A program made the translations under genes and the position numbers. The notes beneath the pieces are model-generated. The model was not told the DNA's origin, searched no databases, and saw nothing but the letters and a program-made list of their open reading frames with translations. Source: Haberlea rhodopensis (taxonomy: Eukaryota; Streptophyta; Magnoliopsida; Lamiales; Gesneriaceae). Taken from it: DNA of 64,000 nucleotides. Positions 42,899-56,179 of this stretch are shown here, piece after piece. Within the stretch, counting starts at the first letter, position 1, and every line of letters begins with the position of its first letter. The DNA lies in assembly GCA_907163345.1 (NCBI GenBank), contig CAJQUN010000424.1:62001-126000 (forward strand). The letters are read 5' to 3'.

Positions 42899-45207
42899 TG
42901 TGATATCCCCGAAATGATTTTGTGATTTTAATCATTTATTTATATTATGATGATTTAGTGTTAATTCATGAGGTTGAATTAATATGGTTGAGGAGTTACA
43001 TTTCGGGGTGCATGCGACATATGTTGGGATGTTGGGGTTTTGGCATGATTATTTGGGGTGTGTGTTATTTGTTTTGGTAAAAACATATTTAAATGGGAAT
43101 TGAAGTATTTTATTGAGAAAATACTATAAAATATCATGTGAGGATATTATAATACATCGTGCTAAATACCGGGACCAAAACATAACACATCACTTAACCC
43201 ACCACTCAACCACCCCCCTTGACCCATACCCTGCTGCCAGCTGCCAGCTGCTTACCCATACCCCTTGCCCCATCTCCCACTCCACCTTTGCATTGCTGAA
43301 ACTCCTCCATTTCTCTCCCATTTTTCGTCCAACATCTGATAAGTAAGAAAAGGAGGAGATCCACCATTTTTATTACTTGGAAAGCTTCCAAAAATTGGAG
43401 CAAAAAGGGGTGAGAAACCATGTTCTGGTTTTGAAATTAAGTTGTTGAGTTCATGCTTTTTGTTGGTGTAAAAATGGCATGTTAGATTTGATTTCTTAAA
43501 ACCTTCGATTTAAATGCTTACATGGTGTTGTTATGAAGCTCTCAGTATTTTTCCTTATGTATATTACATGTTTTATGTAGAGGAAATAAGCATGTAAAGT
43601 ATGGTGTTCGAAAATCTGGGTAAGGTTGTGCCCTGTTTTCTGGAAAAATATGAGTTGGGAGTGTTTTTATGAAGGTGATATCATGCACGTTAGCTTAGGT
43701 TTTGATAAACCTTTGATGTGAAAATATGCATGGTAGTTTTGTGAAGCCCTTGGCATGTTTGTTCGAGCATGCTTTATGTTGTATGTTGTAGTTTTAATAG
43801 CATGAAATGAGGTGCTCAAGAAATCTGGAAATGATTATGTTGCCCTGTTTCCAGAAAGGTTGATCGAGTACTTGTGTGAATGGTCGACGTTTATGCATGT
43901 GGGCTTATGTTTGGGGGTAAATTTGATATGAATACACTCAGGGTAGTGTGTTATAACTGCTAGCATGTTGGTCTTGGCACATGTTAGATTTAAGGGTATG
44001 AATATCGGTGTTAGGGAATTCTGGAAAACCTGGGTTGAAACAGAGCGACCGATCGATCGGTGAAGAACACCGATCGATCGGCAAAAGCCGTAGCATTTTT
44101 CCAAAATTCAAACAGTTCACCGATCGATCGGTGATGAGGACCGATCGATCGGTAGTGCCTTTTTTTTTTTAAATGTGGAATTGTTTAAATTTGATATTGG
44201 ATTGTAATGAGACATCTAATATTGTGTTGTACACTGGTGTAGAGCCTTCACAGACAGCTACACAGCGCAGGGGATAGAGTCCCACAACACACTACATTTT
44301 GGAAAGGTACGTAAGCGACGTACGGGCATCCCAACGGTAACATGTATTTTATGTTTGTCTATTTGACACATGGTGAATGCAATGTGATGCATTAAGAGTA
44401 TGATACATGTTATTATGCATTGTTGCTGCATATTATGCATTGTTGTTGCATATTGTGATGTGGAATAAAGAGGTGTATTCCACGAGTCAGGGGTGATCAC
44501 AGTGAAGGTTTTAATGCTTACGCTTGACCGCTAAAAATGTGGAGCGGGAGGTGGGAGGCTCGCTTGCACATGGAGGCGGGGTATACCATACTAAGCGAGG
44601 ATGAGATACCGCTAGTATGAAGAAGCGAGGATGAGACACCGCTTGTTTTGACATTGTAAAGCGAAGAAGCATTAAAATAACTGATGATGACTGACTCAAG
44701 AAAAAAAGAGATGATATGTCATGACATTTATTGGTGAAGCCATATATTCATATAGTGTTTTGATTATGAATTGTGGTACAGGGACAACCAATGGGCATTG
44801 TAAATGCGATGGAAATACAGGAAGTGCTTTGTATTTTATGATTATGCATTTACGTCTTACATTCATATTTTGTGGTATATGAATTATGTTATGCTCATGT
44901 GTTGGTGGTTGTCTTTGTAGGTGCTTTTGATGATGAGAACCAGGGTCGGGGTTGAAAAGCTGAGCTGTAAGGAGTGCTACAGGATTAGCATGTTAGAGAA
45001 AATTTTTGTATAGCTTCTACATGTGGTAGAGTAAGACTATAGTGTCGTACCTTTTGTAGGAATTGTGAAATTCCTTTTTGAAACTTTTGGTACTGTATCT
45101 CTTAAGCTCAGGTTAATCAACATGACTCATTACTCTGATTTATTCATATGAATGTTTAGTTCTCTTAATCGCACCTATTAGTATCTTTGAGATATCGGGG
45201 TCTCACA
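42899..45207 (+). repeat. 3' LTR of element A
   Basis: 2309 bp, ending GGGGTCTCACA at 45207. Palindrome cores at 44050, 44071, 44121 and 44142 (spacings 21, 50, 21). Dyad 44307-44323. TATA box 43125-43131. No genes; the ORFs at 43113-43421 and 44258-44500 repeat those of the 5' LTR. Confidence 0.93.
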
Positions 45208-45321
45208 CATTACAAGCCCAAGTATTCAAGCTAACAATTTTGAGATAAAGCTGGCTATAATACAGATGATCCAGCATTCAGTGATGTTTGGGGGGGTAGC
45301 CATTGATGACCCGAACTCTCA
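45208..45321 (+). pseudogene. Athila gag, third piece
   Basis: The frame resumes after the A target duplication: SIQANNFEIKLAIIQMIQ, then FGGVAIDDPNSH, the characteristic Athila gag core. It ends where LTR fragment I starts; TCTCA (45317-45321) would be the target duplication of I. The rest of gag is right of the window or lost. Confidence 0.82.
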
Positions 45322-45609
45322 TGTGATATCCCCGAAATGATTATGTGTAATTGAACATTAATTACGTTATGTGAGGATTATGGTGTTAATTTATTGGTGA
45401 TGATTTATTAATATTGGGAAATGCTTAGTCATGTGGTGGTCATGACCTAGTAATGCATTTCAGGGTGCATGTGATATATGTTGGGAATTTGGGTTACGGC
45501 ATGATTATTTTGGGGTGGGTGTTGTTCATTTTGGTAAAGCATGTTTAATTGGAATTTGAAGTGTTTTATTGAATAAATACTATAAAATATCGTGTGAGGA
45601 TATTTTAAT
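45322..45609 (+). repeat. Element I: 288-bp start of an A/J-type LTR, cut by element J
   Basis: Begins TGTGATATCCCCGAAATG like the A and J LTRs and carries an ACTATAAAATATC TATA region, but stops at GATATTTTAAT, where a second LTR start (J) follows. Either J inserted into I (left flank TTAAT, 45605-45609) or this is a partial tandem duplication. The missing remainder of I is not in the window. Confidence 0.75.
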
Positions 45610-46816
45610 TGTGATATCCCCGAAATGATTATGTGATTTTAAACATTTATTATGTTATGAAGATTATGGTATTAATTCATTGGGTTGAATTAATAATACT
45701 GGGGAAATGCATTTCAGGGTGCATGTGTTATATGTTGGGAATATGGGTTATGGCATGATTATTTGGGGTGGGTGTTATTTGTTTTGGTGAAGCATGTTTA
45801 ATTGGAAATTGAAGTATTTTATTGATTAAATACTATAAAATATCATATGAGGATATTTTAATACATCGTGCTAAATACCGGGACCAAAACATAACACATC
45901 ACATAACCCACCACCCAACCACCCACCTTTGACCCATACCCTGCCAGATGCTCACCCATACCTCTTTCCCCACTCTCCCACTCCACTTCCCATGTCTGAA
46001 ACTCTCCCATTTCCTTCCCAAAAACCGTCCAGCAGCTGCTAAGCAAGATAGGGAGGAGATCTTCCATTTTTATTGCTTGGAAACCTTGCAAAAATCGGAG
46101 CAAAAGAGGGTGAGAAGCCATGTCCTGTTTTGGTTTAAAGTTGTTTAAGTTCATGTTTTTAATTGGTGTAAAAAATGGCATGTAAGTGTAGGTTTGGATG
46201 AACCTTCGATTTAAGTACTTGCATGATATTTTTATGAAGTTCCTAGCATGTTTACTTGAGCATGTTATATGTGTTATGTGGTAGATTTGTTGGTATAAAA
46301 AGTGGTGCTCGAAAATTCTGGAAAATCAAACATGATACCCTGTTTCAGAAGAACTTGAGTGAGCACTGTTTTAGTTGGGCGATTTTGATGCATGTGGGTT
46401 TAAGTTTGGGTAGAACTTTGTTTTGAATACACTCATTGTAGTATATTGTAGCTCCTAGCATGTTTGTTTGGACATATTGTGTGTCTTATATGCTAGTTTT
46501 GATGGCTTGAAAATGAATGCTCGGAAATGAAGGTTATTCGCGATTTGCAAAACATTGGCGATCGATCGGCGCGTCTTCCCGATCGATCGCGAGCACCAGG
46601 GTGCGAGGCAGAACACTTCAGCGATCGATCGCGAGTTTAGCGCGATCGATCGGTGATGCCGCGATCGATCGGCATAACTGCAGCGATCGATCGCGGAAGG
46701 CAAAATTTTGAATGTTGAGGCAGTAGCATCTCGCGATCGATCAGGGCATATTGGCGATCGATCGCGAGAAGCCAAAACTTGTGTTTTTTATTATTTTGTG
46801 GGATTTTTGGTATTGG
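45610..46816 (+). repeat. 5' LTR of element J, first part (interrupted by element C)
   Basis: Starts TGTGATATCCCCG. TATA box at 45834-45840, C-rich leader-like sequence, repeated modules near 46,300 and 46,510, then a palindrome cluster (46559-46764). Element C entered 52 bp after the cluster; ATTGG (46812-46816) is its left target duplication. The LTR resumes at 56180 and totals about 2.2 kb without C. Confidence 0.9.
46559..46764. repeat. Palindrome cluster of the J LTR
   Basis: Cores at 46559, 46580, 46622, 46643, 46662, 46684, 46734 and 46755 (spacings 21, 42, 21, 19, 22, 50, 21). This is the mirror image of the minus-strand F and K clusters, so J shares this module with the F family. 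Confidence 0.93.
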
Positions 46817-49473
46817 TGTAAGGACCCCAAGCCCTTAAAACCTTGATTAGTGTATTAACCACTATGTGTGGTACATGCTTTCTATAAAATGTCAATCGGG
46901 AAGCTCTGATGATACTTAATCATTGCCTGTCAATAAAAGACTCATATGTTTGCCCTTTACCAACCCCTTGGTGCCGCTTTTCACATTGTAAACTTTTACA
47001 AAAATTTGGGCAGAGTCTCCCCATAAATAGAGCTATCCCAAAACAGAGTACAACACATAACAAAATTCCCTGCCAGGGAACACATAATACTCAACAGAAA
47101 GCAGTAATACAAGTAGATTCCCAGCCAGGGAAGACACCACACATATGTCAACAAAAGTGGGTTCCAACACCCACATAATACACCAATGACTCTCATATCA
47201 TTCTAGCAATTCAACCTAATTGCATGCAACCTTAAATGAAAGAGAGAAAGGCTCATGCCTTTATATACAATCCATATACAAGTATAATCGTGCTCACATG
47301 CGAGCATCATGAATATGAATATGTATAAATCCTCAGGTGTATATATAGGTACTCTATACGATACCGTGCTCCATCAAGCCCTGGTACCACGATCCTGGGA
47401 GTACCTCAAATCAACAGCTCGAGCTCAGCTCCATAGCCATCGATGTACCTGTCCACCTGTCCCAACAGAGACAGCCCCCAACGGGGTGAGCATACCAATA
47501 CACAAAATCCCATAATCATAATAATGAAATTCATAATTTACAACAAAGGTAAATGCTAATGAATTTAAATGATACTCCCTGGATGGCAACATCCTCATCC
47601 GGGATTCCGTGTACTGTCCCTGTTCTCACAACATCAAACTCATCAAATCTCATAAATCAGTAAATCAACACATTGATTTACACATCGCATGCCTGATCCT
47701 CGAATATCAACATATAGTGATTACAAATTCATTAAACATGCAATTACAGATATCACAATATCTAATACTGATTTCACAACCTTGCTATCAATCACAGATA
47801 GCTCAAATGCCTTAGCATTTATTTTACCATTCCTTCATTATACTTAGACATCTCAAGTGTCTTATAATGAATACATGAGTCTACAAACCTAGACATCTCA
47901 AATGTCTCATAATGAATACATGATTCTACGAACCTAGACATCTCAAATGTCTTACGAAGAATGCATGATTCTACAAACCTAGACATCTCAAATGTCTCAT
48001 AATATAGTCATATAAATCCAGTACCCCATATATCATGCAAGAGTCATCCTACTCTAGTGTCACGCACGCTACAAGCGGCGATATCAAGATTTGGGTCATT
48101 CCTTGGCTATATCAACATATATGTATAACCATACGCAAAACATTCAATGCAATCAAAAACACCTTATGCATTTCACATATATATAGTAATGCTCGTACGT
48201 CGCACGTACCTTAAATCTCCGAAGTCCGAGCCAAGCCTTGCTCGAGTTCCATGCCCCGAGGAATGATGTGCTAACACGATAAACAATTCACCATTATTTA
48301 CGAACATGTAACCTATGCTCAAGCACACCCATATCCCTCACAACATTGTCAATACACGACAATTATCCTCTTAAAAGACCCGGGGCAGGGTACATGCAGG
48401 GAAGGAATAAATGAGACAATCGAAATTTGTTCAAGAATGCCCTACAAAAATCGAACCTTAATCTCACAATTTCGAACCCAATAAAATACCATAACTCATC
48501 TAAAATGTCAATTAAGCTATCCAAGCAAGAATCAACATCCCTTGACAAAAACTCCCCATTTTCGAACTCAACCCCCATAATTTCGAATCCAAACAAGCCC
48601 TTAAATTCAAACCCTTAAAATCCTTCAAATTCGAACCAAAGCTTCTCAATTCAATCTCAATCAAGCATCATAATACTCTTAAAACATGCAATAATCGATC
48701 AATTGCACGAAATAATACCCCTGCCAAAAACCCCCAAAAAATCGAAATTTAATCCCTACGAAATTGGGGAAAAATTCGAAACAATAAAGGCATGGAAATA
48801 CATGAAAAAGACGAACAAGGGGTAAGGGAGATTACCCAACGAAAATCGGAAGCAAAGTCGTTCAAAATCGATGAACCCTAACTTTTGGGGATCGACGCCT
48901 TTCTGCCAAATTCGACTCCAGGACGCGACGAAACCACGAATTGATGGAGGGGAAAGAAGCGCCTCGTCGAGACGAAGGCGGCGGTAGGTCGCACGCGCCG
49001 ATCGGCGGCCGGACGGCGGCTGGCGCACCGCTTGAAGCGGCGGGGGTCCTGTAGCAGACGGGAATCGCGCGGGAGAGAGAGGGAGGAAAACTTTGGGGCT
49101 TAAATGAAATTCTCTTAAAATCTTGGGTTCAAATGGTATTTATAGCAAAAATACCCCGAAAAATTAATAGCCCCACAAATACATCATGATTCCTTAAAAA
49201 TCATCTGTTTTCAAAAACTCTCTCTCTAACTCCAAAACCCTCTACCGGTGCTCACCCAGCACCCGAGATCCCGAGACACATTAAAAACCCAACTCTTAGG
49301 TTTTTCACCGTAATGTGAATACAATCTCAACCTCTGGATCCAACGATCCCAACTGCCCAAATAAACGAGCCCAGAAGGCCCAATACCTCAATTAAACTCC
49401 AAATCGTCACGTAAAACCACTTTAGGGATTATCAATACTCCGGGATTAACACCTATAATCCCTGGTCATCACA
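46817..49473 (-). repeat. 3' LTR of element C
   Basis: 2657 bp. Contains the dyad GTACGT-cgc-ACGTAC (48195-48209), the AGACAT...ATGTCT hairpin array (about 47,845-48,000), a GC-rich segment (about 48,930-49,050) and a TATA box (49137-49144, minus). No CGATCGATCG cluster. Confidence 0.95.
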
Positions 49474-52188
49474 ATATCCCCCACTAAAAGAATTTCGTCC
49501 TCGAAATTAGCACTGGTGTATCACGTAACACCCAGGCTACACAACAACATGAAGCCCTAACCTCGATTCCTGACCATATCAGAATCGTATTAATAAACGC
49601 GAGGATACTTACCTCTCATCTAACTCTGAAACAGAGCGACATACCAAAACCAACATATCACCCAAGAGGTAAAACGTACCTCGATGCGGGTCATCCCAAA
49701 AGTCAGCCTCTCATGACTGCAAATCAACCAATACTTACGACTGTAGATCGGACAGTCCTCCTTCGTTCTAATACAACAGTACGAACACATCCTGAATGAC
49801 ACCTCAACCGTGAGAACGTTGACCTCGTGTCAAACTCTGGAGTGGAATAGACTTCCAAATCCATCATAACGTCAAAGAGCGTCAGCACAACTCAACGCTA
49901 ATAATCCAAAAGCAGTCAGTCAACTGAAACTGCAAGGATTCGAATCGCTCCTGATTCTATCGTAGATATCATTCCATGACATCTCTATCAAGACTCACGA
50001 TGTCTAACATACATCAATACGAGGGGAAACACTAGTACAACCACGGTGTACACATACCAAACCTGGTTTCCACTTTCAAACTTCCTCCATCGAAGGAGTA
50101 GTCGCCTCATTGCAACTTAATTTGGGCAACTCACGGCCACAAATTTAAAACGAAAGACATCTCGCAAGATGTCCACTTACGGATGTTCCAAGAATCACGT
50201 CCTGATCATAAATAACAACCGAGACTCCGCAGAGTTTACATTTCTTAAGGGGCATGCAATAAACCCATTGCATCCTCAACGCTTGTGTCGTCAGCGACAC
50301 TCAACCAATCCGAAATCCTGCCATCCCTTGAAAATCCTCGGATTTAACAATCCAAACTTGGGAAGGCTGTCGCATAACTCGAAGGAAAACACCAACAAGG
50401 GAAATACCTTAACCCTCACAAGAAAATCCCTCCTCAAGGGAGTCAACTAACTTCACGATCATTCCTCATAATCATCGTGCCATGGAGATTCCCAATCTCA
50501 AGGTGTTCCATATCTCACATCAGAGATTTAATCCATCCTAAAAATAGCATAACTCTATGCTTAACAGAGAGGAAATCAACAACTGGTATCCGTATACTCA
50601 TCGGTACACCTGCCTAAGCACGAACACCTCATGCATACTCAAAGCACTTGGCTCGGGTATCTGCAACATACCCCTAAGCTCCAAACACAATCGTCAATTC
50701 TGAGTCATTCCTTACTCAGTGGAGGATGAAAATCGACGATTAACAATACACGGTGTGATTCCCAAAATCAACACCACTTGCACCAACTCACCGAATCTTT
50801 CAAGATTCCCAAATAGGTATAATACTACCTCCTTCCTCGCAAGGGAAAATGCCATCGAACTCGAGATCCACAAGTCTCGAACCATCGTTCAGAAAAACTG
50901 GATACAATAACACCCATTGTATCCCAATACACGGGTTCCTTTAGATTGAGTCAATAACAACCTGATGACTCTCTTGTTGGTACTCCAACATCCTGAGCTG
51001 TCCCAGACAAGTCTCCAAGATTAAACATAAGCGTATACACGTTTCAGTGAGGCATGAACAACCTTAACCTCAATGACATGGTGACTACTAGAGTCCACCA
51101 CAATCCTCATCGTATCACCTTACGATTTGCCAAACTTGGTTCCAACGAGCAGTGTAACGGCTCTAGCAAGCCCATCATGGTGCTACACACACGCGGCAGA
51201 CAACCTAGTCTCTGCCTCTTTAGGTTTACCTCAAACCTACCAATAAGACGGACGTTTCCACATGGTATAACATACTATGGGAGAAAACTCAATAGAGTAG
51301 TGGGTCTTTATCCAACATTCCTCAATGCCGATACACCCTGGACACTCCAATGTCCCTATGTACTTAACATAACCTGATCCTACTCCCTTAGGACCCATCC
51401 TACACCCTCAAGGGTGGTGTGACCATGTCCACCACATGTCACATCGACAGAAAGCGAGTACTTTCCTCCATGATTACTCCTGTCGTCAAATCACATGGCC
51501 AAAAGCCATTCCAACGAGCATACTTCTAGGGTATCACCACTCGTAAAATGATTACCCCCAAACATAAGCTGCGGTACAATCACATGTACAGCGCATCCAT
51601 CCATTCCTCGAGCAACCCGCTCGGTATATGGGTCACGTCCATCGGTGTCGCACACACCACCTTGTGCTCGGTACTGGCACCCAAGGCATACCACTGAATA
51701 CGTATACTCAACGCATCGATCATCGTAACGATGATGCATGTCTAATAAGACATCTCCTACACCATCGTCATCGTCATCCCGTGACGACACATGCCAACTC
51801 ATGGCATCTAAAACATTGCCCACTAGTGACGATACATGTACATCAGCGTATGTCATCCACTATCATGCTAGTAAAATAGGCATAATAAAACATGTATATC
51901 AATGCATGCCAGCTAAAATAAAGCTAATAAAATAGCAATATCTCATACCTCATCGCTAGTGATATAGCGTCATACCTGTCTCCGTCGCTCAATAATAGTG
52001 CGTAATCAGCACCCATCGCTCGAAGGCGGCAAAAATCCTGTGCTGAGTACATAGCGGCAAGATCCCTCGCTATAGAATCGACGGCATGACACCTCGTCAT
52101 ATAATAAGTGGCATGAAACCTCGCTATACACCTGAGTATGAATCATCGTCCACATAGTAGCGGAAAGAGGCATCGCTATCAATACACC

Positions 52189-52483
52189 TGGCGGAATGAA
52201 CCATCGCCAATAGATATAGCGGAATGAACCATCGCTATAAATACTCCTGGCGGAATGAACCATCGCCAATCAATATAGCGGAATGAACCATCGCTATCAA
52301 TACACCTGGCGGAATGAACCATCGCCAATAGATATAGCGGAATGAACCGTCGCTATAAATACACCTGGCGGAATGAACCATCGCCAATAAATATAGCGGA
52401 ATGAACCGTCGCTATAAATACGCCTGGCGGAATGAACCATCGCCAATAGATATAGCGGAATGAACCGTCGCTATAAACCGTGT
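52189..52483. repeat. 59-bp tandem array of alternating hairpins
   Basis: Five units of 59 bp. Each unit holds two 19-nt motifs, GGCGGAATGAACCATCGCC and AGCGGAATGAACCATCGCT (or ...CCGTCGCT). The inner 17 bases are the same; the outer pair changes from G-C to A-T, and the extended flanks also pair (TGGCG/CGCCA, TATAGCG/CGCTATA). Element D has the end of the same array at 1-90. Confidence 0.93.
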
Positions 52484-53503
52484 CCTCATAGAGAAATGAA
52501 TATAAATCGACACAGCGGGACACATCACCGCTATCATCCGTGTCATCACATAGGAATGAATCATCATCCTAACAAGCGGCATCTCATCCTCGCTTCTTCA
52601 TACAAGCGGTATCTCATCCTCGCTTCGTATGGCATACCCCGCCTCCATGTGCAAGCGAGCATCCCCGCCCGCTCCACATTTTTAGCGGTCAAGCATAAGT
52701 ATAAAAATTCTCACTGTCATAAGCAGGACTCCTGGAATGCATAATCATCATTCCTTTTTATACTCCATATTTCCTGTAACCTGCAACCATCAGGGTTAAC
52801 AACAATAGCCATATACGCTATGCATCCACATTCAATTCATAATAAAAACACATTATGAAAATGTATGGTTTCACAAATAAATGTCATGATATCCTTCTTT
52901 AAATCCTTATTTCATCCTGAGCCCTTATCATTAGTACATTTTAATGCTTCTTGCTACTCCAGGAAAGCGGAATTCTTCCTCGCTTCCACTGGACTTTAGC
53001 GTTGCTACTCCATGTAAGCGGAACTCTTCATCGCTTCCAATGGACTTTAGCGTTGCTACTCCATATAAGCGGGACTCTTCATCGCTTCATATGGACTTTA
53101 GCATAAGCCATTAAAATCCTTACTAAGATAACTTTGACTCAAGACATGCATATGCAAAAACAATGCACAATAACATATATCATAACCTCAATGCACCACT
53201 TTGCATTCATCATGTGTCAACAAGACAACGTAAAATACATGTTACCTCGGAAATATCCCTTTATCTGATTTTCTTAAAACCAGCTTCCTTGGCACATAAC
53301 ACACGGAGTGCCAGACATCCCCATAAATGTCATCCTATCGTGTTCCACACGATTCCTGCAACCACAATGGTTAGCAATACCACTTTTCATATCATAAGAG
53401 CACATAAACAATGTGTTATGTCATACAACATTAATGCCATCATGCATAAATATGTGCTATCAATAACTTCCTAGGCCCTTAACAGCCCCAATGAGCAACC
53501 ACT

Positions 53504-53515
53504 GCTCTGATACCA
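53504..53515 (-). promoter_or_regulatory. Primer binding site of element C
   Basis: Minus-strand TGGTATCAGAGC four bases from the LTR at 53520, identical to that of the coding elements, as expected if C is copied by their reverse transcriptase. Confidence 0.92.
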
Positions 53516-53519
53516 CTAA

Positions 53520-56174
53520 TGTAAGGACCCCAAGCCCTTAAAACCTTGATTAGTGTATTAACCACTATGTGTGGTACATGCTTTCTATAAAATGTCAATC
53601 GGGAAGCTCTGATGATACTTAATCATTGCCTGTCAATAAAAGACTCATATGTTTGCCCTTTACCAACCCCTTGGTGCCGCTTTTCACATTGTAAACTTTT
53701 ACAAAAATTTGGGCAGAGTCTCCCCATAAATAGAGCTATCCCAAAACAGAGTACAACACATAACAAAATTCCCTGCCAGGGAACACATAATACTCAACAG
53801 AAAGCAGTAATACAAGTAGATTCCCAGCCAGGGAAGACACCACACATATGTCAACAAAAGTGGGTTCCAACACCCACATAATACACCAATGACTCTCATA
53901 TCATTCTAGCAATTCAACCTAATTGCATGCAACCTTAAATGAAAGAGAGAAAGGCTCATGCCTTTATATACAATCCATATACAAGTATAATCGTGCTCAC
54001 ATGCGAGCATCATGAATATGAATATGTATAAATCCTCAGGTGTATATATAGGTACTCTATACGATACCGTGCTCCATCAAGCCCTGGTACCACGATCCTG
54101 GGAGTACCTCAAATCAACAGCTCGAGCTCAGCTCCATAGCCATCGATGTACCTGTCCACCTGTCCCAACAGAGACAGCCCCCAACGGGGTGAGCATACCA
54201 ATACACAAAATCCCATAATCATAATAATGAAATTCATAATTTACAACAAAGGTAAATGCTAATGAATTTAAATGATACTCCCTGGATGGCAACATCCTCA
54301 TCCGGGATTCCGTGTACTGTCCCTGTTCTCACAACATCAAACTCATCAAATCTCATAAATCAGTAAATCAACACATTGATTTACACATCGCATGCCTGAT
54401 CCTCGAATATCAACATATAGTGATTACAAATTCATTAAACATGCAATTACAGATATCACAATATCTAATACTGATTTCACAACCTTGCTATCAATCACAG
54501 ATAGCTCAAATGCCTTAGCATTTATTTTACCATTCCTTCATTATACTTAGACATCTCAAGTGTCTTATAATGAATACATGAGTCTACAAACCTAGACATC
54601 TCAAATGTCTCATAATGAATACATGATTCTACGAACCTAGACATCTCAAATGTCTTACGAAGAATGCATGATTCTACAAACCTAGACATCTCAAATGTCT
54701 CATAATATAGTCATATAAATCCAGTACCCCATATATCATGCAAGAGTCATCCTACTCTAGTGTCACGCACGCTACAAGCGGCGATATCAAGATTTGGGTC
54801 ATTCCTTGGCTATATCAACATATATGTATAACCATACGCAAAACATTCAATGCAATCAAAAACACCTTATGCATTTCACATATATAGTAATGCTCGTACG
54901 TCGCACGTACCTTAAATCTCCGAAGTCCGAGCCAAGCCTTGCTCGAGTTCCATGCCCCGAGGAATGATGTGCTAACACGATAAACAATTCACCATTATTT
55001 ACGAACATGTAACCTATGCTCAAGCACACCCATATCCCTCACAACATTGTCAATACACGACAATTATCCTCTTAAAAGACCCGGGGCAGGGTACATGCAG
55101 GGAAGGAATAAATGAGACAATCGAAATTTGTTCAAGAATGCCCTACAAAAATCGAACCTTAATCTCACAATTTCGAACCCAATAAAATACCATAACTCAT
55201 CTAAAATGTCAATTAAGCTATCCAAGCAAGAATCAACATCCCTTGACAAAAACTCCCCATTTTCGAACTCAACCCCCATAATTTCGAATCCAAACAAGCC
55301 CTTAAATTCAAACCCTTAAAATCCTTCAAATTCGAACCAAAGCTTCTCAATTCAATCTCAATCAAGCATCATAATACTCTTAAAACATGCAATAATCGAT
55401 CAATTGCACGAAATAATACCCCTGCCAAAAACCCCCAAAAAATCGAAATTTAATCCCTACGAAATTGGGGAAAAATTCGAAACAATAAAGGCATGGAAAT
55501 ACATGAAAAAGACGAACAAGGGGTAAGGGAGATTACCCAACGAAAATCGGAAGCAAAGTCGTTCAAAATCGATGAACCCTAACTTTTGGGGATCGACGCC
55601 TTTCTGCCAAATTCGACTCCAGGACGCGACGAAACCACGAATTGATGGAGGGGAAAGAAGCGCCTCGTCGAGACGAAGGCGGCGGTAGGTCGCACGCGCC
55701 GATCGGCGGCCGGACGGCGGCTGGCGCACCGCTTGAAGCGGCGGGGGTCCTGTAGCAGACGGGAATCGCGCGGGAGAGAGAGGGAGGAAAACTTTGGGGC
55801 TTAAATGAAATTCTCTTAAAATCTTGGGTTCAAATGGTATTTATAGCAAAAATACCCCGAAAAATTAATAGCCCCACAAATACATCATGATTCCTTAAAA
55901 ATCATCTGTTTTCAAAAACTCTCTCTCTAACTCCAAAACCCTCTACCGGTGCTCACCCAGCACCCGAGATCCCGAGACACATTAAAAACCCAACTCTTAG
56001 GTTTTTCACCGTAATGTGAATACAATCTCAACCTCTGGATCCAACGATCCCAACTGCCCAAATAAACGAGCCCAGAAGGCCCAATACCTCAATTAAACTC
56101 CAAATCGTCACGTAAAACCACTTTAGGGATTATCAATACTCCGGGATTAACACCTATAATCCCTGGTCATCACA
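53520..56174 (-). repeat. 5' LTR of element C
   Basis: 2655 bp and near-identical to the 3' LTR. TATA box 55838-55845 (minus), GC-rich segment about 55,630-55,760, dyad 54896-54910, hairpin array about 54,545-54,700. Confidence 0.95.
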
Positions 56175-56179
56175 ATTGG

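Larger units (their letters stand above)
27090..45207 (+). mobile_element. Element A: Tekay-like LTR retrotransposon containing nested element B
   Basis: Plus-strand element with target duplication CATTA (27085-27089, 45208-45212). LTRs are 27090-29421 and 42899-45207. Its gag is interrupted at 30488/39173 by the 8.7-kb element B. Without B it is about 9.4 kb. It sits in Athila gag. The LTRs are very similar, with small indels. Confidence 0.95.
49474..53519 (-). other. Non-coding interior of element C
   Basis: On the minus strand, AATTTCGAGGACGAAATT (49491-49508) and the tract TAGTGGGGGATAT lie before the 3' LTR. From about 49,510 to 51,900 I see no known domain on either strand; the longest frames (51491-51856 minus, 51054-51377 plus) lack recognisable motifs and fit chance. 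From about 51,940 to 53,130 the sequence is short AGCG...CGCT-type repeats, including the regular array 52189-52483. The last 400 bp before the primer site match element D. Confidence 0.8.
46817..56174 (-). mobile_element. Element C: recent non-coding LTR retrotransposon (LARD-like)
   Basis: 9358 bp, minus strand, target duplication ATTGG (46812-46816, 56175-56179). LTRs are 46817-49473 and 53520-56174; the only difference I noticed by eye is a 2-bp TA indel near 48,183/54,885. It has a standard primer site, polypurine tract and pre-LTR hairpin, but its 4-kb interior shows no gag or pol. It must have been copied by proteins from another element. D and M are further members of the family. Confidence 0.93.

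Noticed and set aside
51491..51856. Possible protein of element C (121 codons, minus strand)
   Set aside because: No gag, pol or other family motif; low-complexity Asp run; no second copy in the window to test conservation.
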